A DNA stretch of 49,052 nt from Candidatus Heimdallarchaeota archaeon. GTDB lineage: Archaea; Asgardarchaeota; Heimdallarchaeia; Heimdallarchaeales; Kariarchaeaceae. This document shows positions 23,825 through 31,259 of the stretch, piece after piece. The translations under genes and the position numbers were made by a program. The notes under the pieces are model-generated. The model saw nothing but the letters and a program-made list of their open reading frames with translations. It had not been told where the DNA came from and did not search any database. How positions within the stretch are numbered: position 1 is the first letter of the stretch; every line of letters begins with the position of its first letter. The stretch is from contig WAMJ01000289.1 in NCBI GenBank assembly GCA_015522385.1, positions 1 to 49,052 of the forward strand, given 5' to 3'.

Positions 23825-25156
23825 ATGAGACACCAGACGCGAATGGTCATAGCTGGGATCATTGTCCTCGCGCTTCTTGTTCCCAACTTTATCAACTTTG
23901 TCAGACCGCAGATTGTGAACGATATGATACAAGATGTGAATCACGTGAAGGATCTAAATTTGGATACATCTCCTCTGAATTCATTCTCTCTTTCTGTGAG
24001 AGGTGACACATTCTTCAGAGAGATAAAGATCGGGGGTGAGGACAAATTTGAGTTCTACTCAAAAGAGTTAGAGATTCTCGGATACATTGATGTCAATAAG
24101 TCATATGACCGACTTGAGGTGATATCAATGGAAACCCAATTTGGGATAACAACCATCAACGGATATGACAATATGGATATTATCCAGAATGGTGAGGTTG
24201 TAGCTTCATACAATTTCACCACTTTCTTCTATGAAGAACACGGGGTGGAGATAGACAAGACGAGTGCGGGACCTGTGGTTTACTACAAAGGAAGACCTTG
24301 GATCATAGTGTCTGCATACTACCAATACACGAATGGTGCCTTGGATGGTGCAATAGCCCTGATGTCGTGGGATGAATCATTAATAATGGAGAGTATAGAT
24401 GGTGTCTACTACATACCAAATTGGGAGATTGAACTGGTTCAGATCAGAGCGGATTCATTTGTGATAGGGATTAACATAGATTTGAATAATACTTTCCTCG
24501 CAAATTATTATGAGTATAACGGATCTAGCATGCAACAGTTATCGACGATAGATACTAGACATTTTGGCACCCCTAGTTCATTGGTGAAGTATTACACCTT
24601 GTTTTTCAAAGACAAGGAGTATTATATTTCAGAAAATAACCTTGATGGGTACAAATACTCCTTCTACAACAAATCATTTGACTTTCTTGGTGACTACTAC
24701 TCAGGTAAGAACATTGCATTTAACAAAAGAGGGGCTATCATCGGAATTGAAGAGTATCTAGATGTTATTGAGCTCGATACCTTTGCATTTGTCCCAACCT
24801 ATCCAGGGAAGATTGATGATGGATGGCTACTCGGATTTCAGTTAGATGATTGGGGGGTACGTCCATACAACGTTTCAATGGAAGAGCTAGGTATGGAGGT
24901 TAATAATTTAGATCTACAGAGCACCGAGATGTTAATTAGTCCTCTACGGGATTTTGTTGTGTACTTCTTCAAACGTACTGATATTATAACTGCAATGGTG
25001 CTCTATACTCACGATGATGGCAATACCGCAGTTATTGGGACACCGATAAGTTCAACTGTTTTAATTATGTTCGATCTGGTTGTTGTCTATCTAATCACTC
25101 GGTTAGTAAAATCAACTGATGAACCTAGGAAGTTAGAACTATTTCCCAAAGCATGA
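23825..25156 (+). CDS. Membrane-anchored ectodomain protein A
   Basis: The 443-residue protein has an N-terminal hydrophobic signal or anchor (MVIAGIIVLALLVPNFINFV), about 370 beta-rich extracytoplasmic residues, a C-terminal transmembrane helix (STVLIMFDLVVVYLITRLV) and a short charged tail. Strand patterns such as DSFVIGINIDLNNTFLANYYEYNG suggest a propeller-like or other all-beta fold. No catalytic motif is visible. Gene 25223-26572 has the same architecture and similar length and probably arose by duplication or belongs to the same family. Function unknown; a surface sensor or adhesion role is possible. Confidence 0.65.
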   Translation: MRHQTRMVIAGIIVLALLVPNFINFVRPQIVNDMIQDVNHVKDLNLDTSPLNSFSLSVRGDTFFREIKIGGEDKFEFYSKELEILGYIDVNKSYDRLEVISMETQFGITTINGYDNMDIIQNGEVVASYNFTTFFYEEHGVEIDKTSAGPVVYYKGRPWIIVSAYYQYTNGALDGAIALMSWDESLIMESIDGVYYIPNWEIELVQIRADSFVIGINIDLNNTFLANYYEYNGSSMQQLSTIDTRHFGTPSSLVKYYTLFFKDKEYYISENNLDGYKYSFYNKSFDFLGDYYSGKNIAFNKRGAIIGIEEYLDVIELDTFAFVPTYPGKIDDGWLLGFQLDDWGVRPYNVSMEELGMEVNNLDLQSTEMLISPLRDFVVYFFKRTDIITAMVLYTHDDGNTAVIGTPISSTVLIMFDLVVVYLITRLVKSTDEPRKLELFPKA

Positions 25157-25222
25157 TACTGAAAAATCAAATCAGTAACCTCTATTAGCAATATTTATTA
25201 GTTTGTACTACAATAGATCCTC

Positions 25223-26572
25223 GTGAAGCGATCATTAGTTAAATGGGGCACTATCTCCGTTTTACTCCTATTGGCAACAGGAACTAGTTTAGGTTTGTCA
25301 AGATTATCTTCAGTATTCAACTCCACTACAGATAGGGAAAACCAGATATTTGAGCTTGAGAGGAAATCAAATCCATTTTTCAAACCCTTCCTCCTAGATT
25401 CAGGATTTGTATATAGCTCAAACTATTCCTCTTCAGAAGCGGAGATAGACAGCTACGATTCGAATTTTCAGAAGCAGAATAAGGTGAAATTGTCAACGGA
25501 TATCAGCGATCAGCTCCTTATCTCTAGAGAAGTCCAACTAAAAATAATAGACACAAATGTCTATGTCATGAAAGGGAGAGTACCTGAATCCTTTATTAGC
25601 GTCACATCTACATTTGGGCTCGACTCAATATCGTATCTCTACTTTTCGTCCTCGACTACTAGAGTAAAAGAAGCTTTATTCTTCGTTCTCAAAGTTGGAG
25701 GGTTCTTTGAGGGGCTTGGGTACCGAGATGCATTTCTCTTTTTAAAGTACGAGAATGGAGAGATAATGGGACAGAACAAGTATATATTCTCTTCTAGCGA
25801 TAGTTTTGGAGCTCAACAGATCAATGAGATAGCCACGTGGGGAACGGATTTTGTCTTCAGAGTATCAGGTGTGAACGAGTATACCGACACCATGGCGTTC
25901 ATAAAGAGATATAATCCACAGAAAAACTCTATGGAGACTCTGTTCAACAAATACGACCTTTCGGACCACACACTTCCATCAGAAGAAGCAAATATCGACA
26001 GAAGATTCGCACAGGTTAGTAATAACTTCTACTCAATTATCCTTAGTGTCGACACATCGAATTTCATACTCTCCTTTGTTAACACAGAGACAAAGACTGA
26101 AACTACATTCAAGATGGCCACGGGAATTCTTAATTCTCAGGACTTCTATATACTAAATAACCACGAGATGTACGACAGGGTAGGTTTCATAGAACTTATT
26201 GGCAGGGAATACGAGACGAATAGATTGATTTTAGGTTTTTTCATAACCCCAGAAAAGTACCCGGAGATCCAACCACTCTATGCCAATTTTCCCCCTGACT
26301 TCCAAGTATCAAATCGAGGAGGGAGGTATAATTATTTTCAAGGATCGGATAACTCACTATTCCTAACCGTTCGTTCATCAACAGGGATTATCATCGAGAA
26401 ATTCACACCCAGTATTATTGGGAAATCCATTGAGTTTGCAAGTAGATTTGAAGTGCAGGTATCTCTACTAACAGTTGATGTAATTTTATTAGCAGGTGTG
26501 ATTGCTCAATACATTAGACGAAGGAGAACTCAACTGACCACAAAGGATAATCTCTATCCAGAGATCGACTAG
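25223..26572 (+). CDS. Membrane-anchored ectodomain protein B
   Basis: The 449-residue product starts at GTG 25223 and has an N-terminal hydrophobic segment (WGTISVLLLLATGTSLGL), a beta-rich extracytoplasmic region, a C-terminal transmembrane helix (LLTVDVILLAGVIAQYI) and a basic tail RRRRTQL. Architecture and length match the preceding gene, 66 nt away, suggesting paralogues working together. I see no enzyme motif. Its TAG stop shares the tetranucleotide CTAG with the stop of the convergent Ras-like GTPase gene. Confidence 0.65.
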   Translation: MKRSLVKWGTISVLLLLATGTSLGLSRLSSVFNSTTDRENQIFELERKSNPFFKPFLLDSGFVYSSNYSSSEAEIDSYDSNFQKQNKVKLSTDISDQLLISREVQLKIIDTNVYVMKGRVPESFISVTSTFGLDSISYLYFSSSTTRVKEALFFVLKVGGFFEGLGYRDAFLFLKYENGEIMGQNKYIFSSSDSFGAQQINEIATWGTDFVFRVSGVNEYTDTMAFIKRYNPQKNSMETLFNKYDLSDHTLPSEEANIDRRFAQVSNNFYSIILSVDTSNFILSFVNTETKTETTFKMATGILNSQDFYILNNHEMYDRVGFIELIGREYETNRLILGFFITPEKYPEIQPLYANFPPDFQVSNRGGRYNYFQGSDNSLFLTVRSSTGIIIEKFTPSIIGKSIEFASRFEVQVSLLTVDVILLAGVIAQYIRRRRTQLTTKDNLYPEID

Positions 26573-27153
26573 CCACCCATCCTCATATTTCCAGATTTTA
26601 ACATTGAGATAATAGTCAACCCCAAGGTGTCGAAAGCATTCTCAACGTTCAGACCTTCCTTGGCTGAAGTGTCCATGTAGACGACCTCAAATCCCTTTGC
26701 ACGAGTGTTCTGGGATATGGCGTCTGCATATCGCTGGGCTTCTGCTGCAGACACAGAGTTCCTGTCTCGTAAATCTGCCTTATTTCCCAAAATTGTTATC
26801 GGAATAACACCCCTACCATTGTTTCTCCAGAGTTCCTCTATCCATTGCGTCATATGAAGGAATGAATCACGGCGTGTGACATCAAAGACGCAGAGTGCAC
26901 CCATAGAGCCCTTGAAGAATCGAGACCTAACTGATTGGAAAGTATCTTGCCCAGCCATATCCCATATTTGGAAAGTGGTTTTGTACTGCTCCCCAGAGGG
27001 AGCAACCATCTCCCGATCATATGCAGCGAAATCCGCACCGATAGTCATCATGTGTTCTTTCCTGAATCCACGACCCATGAAACGCTCCCTAAGACTCGTT
27101 TTCCCAACTGCTCCATCGCCTAGAAGTGATATCTTTAGAAAGTAGTTAGACAT
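26569..27153 (-). CDS. Ras/Rab-like small GTPase
   Basis: From ATG 27153 the 194-residue protein is a single small-GTPase domain. It has G1 GDGAVGKTS (12-20), switch-I threonine in MMTIGADF (T37), G3 DMAGQD (65-70, with catalytic Q69), G4 NKAD (124-127) and G5 TSAK (162-165). It binds and hydrolyses GTP as a switch. The C-terminus SGNMRMGG has no cysteine, so prenylation is not expected. The longer upstream reading adds 18 residues without support; TTTATATT about 30 nt before the chosen ATG and a GAGGGAG site favour 27153. Such Rab-like proteins are abundant in Asgard archaea. Confidence 0.93.
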   Translation of the reverse strand: MSNYFLKISLLGDGAVGKTSLRERFMGRGFRKEHMMTIGADFAAYDREMVAPSGEQYKTTFQIWDMAGQDTFQSVRSRFFKGSMGALCVFDVTRRDSFLHMTQWIEELWRNNGRGVIPITILGNKADLRDRNSVSAAEAQRYADAISQNTRAKGFEVVYMDTSAKEGLNVENAFDTLGLTIISMLKSGNMRMGG

Positions 27154-27224
27154 ATTACAATTTCCTATTCTCCCTCTGCAATATAAATCGTTGTTATAAC
27201 CTGTCAATTATCCCTCAAAATATC

Positions 27225-27656
27225 TTAATCTTCTTCGTCTTTGGGCGTCATGTTCTGGATCCTGTCCACAAAGTCTCCCTTGATCTTCTCAAATTCCTCC
27301 TTCTGCAAGGCACCAAAAACATATCCCTGCTCGATCTGGGATAGATCCTCTTCCCACTTCTCCCTGACGCTATCCACAAATTGATCTGTCGCAGATGAAA
27401 TAAGCTCAATTAGAACCTCAGCTTCAGATGTCAGACTATAGACGTATCGTAATCGAGGGTATGTCTGTGCTCTTCGTTCAAGAATACCATAGTTCAAGAG
27501 CTGTTTGAGATGCTTTTCAATCGCGGTTCTCGACACTCCAGTCTCCTGTACTAATACCTCAGGATGCACACTGTAATCAGCAAGGATCCTTAGGATCTTG
27601 CATCTTGTCTCATCCTGAAGAATGGAGAGCAGTGAGCGCTGAACTGAGTTGAGCAC
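27225..27656 (-). CDS. Winged-helix regulator (ArsR/MarR-like)
   Basis: From GTG 27656 the product has 143 residues. Residues 1-80 are a winged helix: LLSILQDETRCKILRILAD, VLVQETGVSRTAIEKHLKQLLNYGILERRA and the wing YPRLRYVYSLTS. An acidic helical C-terminus (about 60 residues) follows, suitable for dimerisation. The start is chosen because GGTATTATAT on the minus strand sits about 25 nt upstream; a TTG-started reading from 27758 would place that TATA inside the gene. Targets are unknown. It lies 71 nt from the GTPase start on the same strand. Confidence 0.75.
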   Translation of the reverse strand: MLNSVQRSLLSILQDETRCKILRILADYSVHPEVLVQETGVSRTAIEKHLKQLLNYGILERRAQTYPRLRYVYSLTSEAEVLIELISSATDQFVDSVREKWEEDLSQIEQGYVFGALQKEEFEKIKGDFVDRIQNMTPKDEED

Positions 27657-28017
27657 AGTTCGAGTAGGGAGGATAGATATAATACCTTTTTTGATGGTGT
27701 AAGAATGTAATACATTTTCACTTAATAATAAATCTCCATACGAGATACGAACAATCAATGCCTTGTTCGAGATTATTGTGAGACAAATTAAATGTGATTG
27801 GCTGAATTCTGCATTCAGTATTGTGGGTTGATATGTACTGGTAATAGTATTGATCCCACTTATTAAATCTATTTTACTGAAATTGTTCCTCTAGAGACGC
27901 TAGCTATTGGTTTTAATTGCAATTCCTTATAAGTATCGAAGGCCATTATTCGTAATAATCGATGTTTTTGGAAGGAAGAGCACGAAAACATAGAATAGTA
28001 AAGAGGTGAAAAGAAAT
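27657..28017. promoter_or_regulatory. Divergent region between wHTH gene and TFS-like gene
   Basis: About 360 nt. Minus-strand TATA GGTATTATAT (27676-27686) serves the wHTH gene. On the plus strand TTATAAG (27927-27933) is followed by a dyad ATTATT-CGT-AATAAT at 27945-27959, near the predicted transcription start, and AGAGGTGA just before ATG 28018. No gene is seen in the middle. Confidence 0.4.
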
Positions 28018-28287
28018 ATGGAATTTTGCCCAGAATGTGATAGTTTGCTAATCGTAGACAAAGTAGGTAAGAAGACCGTGCTTAAGTGCAGAGACTGTGA
28101 ATACACAGCTAGGTTGACCAAGAAGAAGGCAGAGGTGTACGTCCTCAGCGATGAAATCGAACATAAGGAAAATGAGATAACTGAGATTATTGAAGTTGAA
28201 GAGACTTCAGACAGTATTCCAGAAGAAATACGTGAAGACCTAATGGAATCTTATAGGGAGTCCATTGAATCGTTCCAGTATCAATAA
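28018..28287 (+). CDS. TFS/Rpb9 N-terminal-type zinc ribbon protein with acidic tail
   Basis: From ATG 28018 the product has 89 residues. It begins MEFCPECDSLLIVDKVGKK and continues to LKCRDCEYTAR, the N-terminal zinc ribbon of archaeal transcription factor S and Rpb9. The C-terminal ribbon that inserts into the RNA polymerase pore and stimulates cleavage is absent; an acidic helical tail (EIEHKENEITEIIEVEET) replaces it. It may bind RNA polymerase without cleavage activity, or be an unrelated ribbon. ATG 28018 is chosen over GTG 28006 because GAGGTGA lies 9 nt upstream. Confidence 0.72.
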   Translation: MEFCPECDSLLIVDKVGKKTVLKCRDCEYTARLTKKKAEVYVLSDEIEHKENEITEIIEVEETSDSIPEEIREDLMESYRESIESFQYQ

Positions 28288-28322
28288 TTTGAAATCAGCA
28301 TTAACTGCCAACATAAACTTGA

Positions 28323-30452
28323 CTATTTATTTGATCGTAAATCCTTAAAGGAGACTATGTTCGAGCTGTCAGGAACAAAGTTCGCGAATTCACCAACGTC
28401 TAATGCCTGTATTTTCATTAGATCAGCGCCTTCGACCATGGCTGCGAATTTCTGACGGATCATCTTCGCAGTCTTTCCGCGAGGTACGTCGCCAGGTATA
28501 ATTTCCACAATTAGATCAGCTTTTTCCATGCACTCAATTGGTCCACAGATTAATCTTGCCCAATTGGCCTCGAGTATTATTCCCAAATAAAGCCGTAGCT
28601 CAATATCTCGGATAAATTCCTTTGTACCGTACATCATGATTGAACCCTTGGGGAGGAATTCGCCAGACGGAGCAGTGAGTGAGACTTGGTCTGGAGGGAG
28701 GAGGAAGGCATCCGCCGTCGTCCTTTTCCCCTTCCATGCAGAAGAGAAGCACACTCCCAAGCAGCCAGCAACACGTTTTGTCAAGTCAGATGCTTTCCTA
28801 CCATCGAGTTTGATAACCACAAACGGGGCACCATGGATATCTGCATGAAGAAACATATCGTCGTCATCCATGTACTTCTTCACAAGCCTCTCATTCGTAG
28901 CTGCATCCTTACCACCTACCACAATGGTACCATCAGGTGACTGCATCCACAACCATTTCTCGTACCATCTGCGACGGCGCTTCAGGATGGTCACTTTCGC
29001 AGCCATCTCTACCTGCTTCTCCGAAACCGTCTGCTCTGCTTCTTTGATTTTTTCCAAGGTCATATTGATCGCGATGACTGCACCTTTTGCCCTCTTCTCC
29101 TGCTTCTTGGCTAGCTCATACTTAGCATTAGCTATGTCATTCACAGTCTGTCTGAAATCGAGGGTCATCTTGATGAAATCACCTTCGTAAGGGAGTTTGA
29201 CCTTGACCTTGGCTTTCTTGGGGTCTATTGATTCCATAATGGATGCTGCGGGCATTCCCTTCTCCTTTGCACCCTCAAGTTTTTCTATAATCGTCTCCCA
29301 AGGAACCTTCTTATGCCGGGCGGTCTTTATCGTAGTCAGAAGTTCATCTACCTCGGAGTAGGACAAAAACAGGGCTTCACCTTCCTTCCTCAACTGAGCT
29401 GCCTGCAACTCCATATTGCGCTTGTGATCCTCTTGATCCTTTAGCCTCCGTCGGAGTCGATCAACCTCCGTCTCCATCTGCTCGGTCTCTTCAGAGATCA
29501 TACTATGGTCTTCCTGAGAAGAGTAGTAGATATCGTAAGCTTTCCAAAGTGACGGAACCTCAAGGACTGTCGTCCCCTCTATTTCCTGCTGCTTCCAAGG
29601 CATGATCTTGACCACCTGTTCGGGTTTGAAGAGGAGAGATTCGTCATTCCATTGCTCGTCCTCTTCGACCTCCACTGTTATCTCTTCAGAGTCAGAATCA
29701 TGGGTCTCATCAGTATCATCCTCCTCCTCATCAAGAAGGACAACTGGGTTGTAATCATTTTCTAAAAGTCTATTACGTAGTCTGGAAGCTTCCTCCCTGA
29801 TCCTCTCCTTGTCATCATCGCTGAGTTCTGCACTCTTCTTGGTCTTGACACCAGCCTCTCTTAAGACAAGCCTAGAGTACTCAGGACCAAGGCTCAACCA
29901 GTCGTTGATGGCCCTGAAGAGTTTTGGTTCAGCAGCCAGAAAGTCATCTAACCCATCAATACCATCCTTGAGAAAGTTACGTGTTGGCGGGGGAGGTAAC
30001 TCAAACGGTTTCCCAGGATGGATGTCCCTGTCCCTCATCTTCCGATACTTGAGTGCACCTAGTATCTTCTTTGACGGATTGTGGACGAGTATTATATTCC
30101 CTTCACCAAATAATTCTATCACGAGCAACCTCCCATCGTCAGCACCTACGGTCATCTTTACAATCCTGTCCAAGTGAACCTGCTCGAAATCATTGATCCG
30201 TCTGTCCCTAAGATGGGTTCGAAGTGTCTTACCGAAAGGGCTAGGTTCCTTAGGCATGGTTCTGTTGAACTCCGTGAGGTGGATTCTCTTACCCGGTTCC
30301 ACGAGGAGAAAACGTACTCCTTTCTCAGGCATTCTCAATTTGAAAATGAATATCCCCGATGGGAGGTGGTAAATATTTACTATCCAAGAGCCGACAACTT
30401 CGTCCTGAAGCTCATACACCAGTGCTCTGATATCAACCGATGAAACCGCCAT
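28323..30452 (-). CDS. rqcH: NFACT protein, RqcH/NEMF/Tae2 homologue
   Basis: From ATG 30452 the product has 709 residues. The NFACT-N domain (1-200) includes GKTLRTHLRDRRI and the DR-motif segment VHLDRIVKMTV followed by ELFGEGNIIL. A helix-hairpin-helix and charged coiled-coil middle follow (DRLRRRLKDQEDHKRNME), then the NFACT-R domain with KWLWMQSPDGTIVVGGKDAATNERLVKKY and FLHADIHGAPFVVIKL. Homologues bind obstructed large ribosomal subunits and direct C-terminal tailing of stalled chains for degradation, which fits the proteasome genes elsewhere in the window. A 26-residue upstream extension is not supported. Confidence 0.93.
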   Translation of the reverse strand: MAVSSVDIRALVYELQDEVVGSWIVNIYHLPSGIFIFKLRMPEKGVRFLLVEPGKRIHLTEFNRTMPKEPSPFGKTLRTHLRDRRINDFEQVHLDRIVKMTVGADDGRLLVIELFGEGNIILVHNPSKKILGALKYRKMRDRDIHPGKPFELPPPPTRNFLKDGIDGLDDFLAAEPKLFRAINDWLSLGPEYSRLVLREAGVKTKKSAELSDDDKERIREEASRLRNRLLENDYNPVVLLDEEEDDTDETHDSDSEEITVEVEEDEQWNDESLLFKPEQVVKIMPWKQQEIEGTTVLEVPSLWKAYDIYYSSQEDHSMISEETEQMETEVDRLRRRLKDQEDHKRNMELQAAQLRKEGEALFLSYSEVDELLTTIKTARHKKVPWETIIEKLEGAKEKGMPAASIMESIDPKKAKVKVKLPYEGDFIKMTLDFRQTVNDIANAKYELAKKQEKRAKGAVIAINMTLEKIKEAEQTVSEKQVEMAAKVTILKRRRRWYEKWLWMQSPDGTIVVGGKDAATNERLVKKYMDDDDMFLHADIHGAPFVVIKLDGRKASDLTKRVAGCLGVCFSSAWKGKRTTADAFLLPPDQVSLTAPSGEFLPKGSIMMYGTKEFIRDIELRLYLGIILEANWARLICGPIECMEKADLIVEIIPGDVPRGKTAKMIRQKFAAMVEGADLMKIQALDVGEFANFVPDSSNIVSFKDLRSNK

Positions 30453-30492
30453 AGATATACAGATGGGATGGAGTTTATCAATTGTATGACTA

Positions 30493-30714
30493 TTAACCAC
30501 AGCAACCTGCGTCGCCACTACAGCTCCCACACGCAGAAGCAGCCTGAGTTTGGCTCATGTAGAATTCGAAGCAGGATGGATGAACTCTCACTGTTCCTCC
30601 AGTTGTTAGAGGTATCTCGAACGACTTGTCCTTGGGCATCTCTGTCTCACAAAGGTAACAGACAACCATCTCTGTGTTGGACGTTGCCGATTCTGACTTA
30701 ACCTGACTACTCAT
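30493..30714 (-). CDS. Small zinc-binding protein with Cys-rich C-terminus
   Basis: A 73-residue protein with CYLC (19-22) and a distal HPSC, together suited to one zinc site, then a C-terminal Gly/Ser/Cys tail CGSCSGDAGCCG. It lies 40 nt upstream of the NFACT gene on the same strand, so the two are probably cotranscribed. The tail resembles that of the IscA-like protein at 2.0-2.5 kb. No family is recognised. Metal carriage or a ribosome-linked role are guesses. Confidence 0.6.
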   Translation of the reverse strand: MSSQVKSESATSNTEMVVCYLCETEMPKDKSFEIPLTTGGTVRVHPSCFEFYMSQTQAASACGSCSGDAGCCG

Positions 30715-30784
30715 TAGGAACTTATACTGCTCTATTCTATTTAATACTTTAGATCATAATTATTGCCATAACAAAAGCTATTAG

Positions 30785-31183
30785 GTGAGATGTTATACAG
30801 AAACTGTGCCAGTTTGTCAGAAGTGCAAAAGCACTGTCAAATCCTCTGCACGATTCTGTCCCAAGTGTGGAAATGCCGTGGTCAACAATACAAAAGAATG
30901 TCCCAGTTGTCAGAAACGAATAGCCATAGCTGCAAAGTTCTGCTCCAGCTGTGGCCACAGATTCGTCAGCTCCGGTAACAGTGTGATGAAACAGGTAAAG
31001 ACGAGGACAGGCAAGACACTGAAGTGTGCGATTTGCATGGGAGAGATCAAAATAGACCTTACCGCTTGTCCAGAATGTAACAATCTCTTCCACTACAACC
31101 ATCTTGTCAACTGGTTATTCTCACCTGAAAGCGAGGACAAGTGCCCCATCTGCAAGACACCTCTTGATCTCGTAACAATCTGA
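30785..31183 (+). CDS. Double zinc-ribbon plus RING-like finger protein
   Basis: The 132-residue protein has two zinc ribbons (C11/C14 with C25/C28; C39/C42 with C53/C56) and a C-terminal cross-brace finger: CAIC (81-84), CPEC (95-98), FHYNHLVNWL (H103, H106) and CPIC (120-123). The FHxxHLxxWL...CPIC layout is that of RING-type E3 ligases, with C98 and H106 standing in for the usual His and Cys ligands. RING proteins bring ubiquitin-loaded E2 to substrates; no E1, E2 or ubiquitin-like gene is in the window. Start GTG 30785 is probable; GTG 30806 is possible. Confidence 0.75.
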   Translation: MRCYTETVPVCQKCKSTVKSSARFCPKCGNAVVNNTKECPSCQKRIAIAAKFCSSCGHRFVSSGNSVMKQVKTRTGKTLKCAICMGEIKIDLTACPECNNLFHYNHLVNWLFSPESEDKCPICKTPLDLVTI

Positions 31184-31259
31184 CTTCCTACCTCAATTAC
31201 TTGCTAACTCATATATACCAAAGGCCATCTTATTAACACTTGATAGCGGATACTCCAAT

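Noticed and set aside
27154..27207. N-terminal extension of the small GTPase
   Set aside because: The extra 18 residues show no conservation pattern, and a TATA plus GAGGGAG site place the start at 27153.
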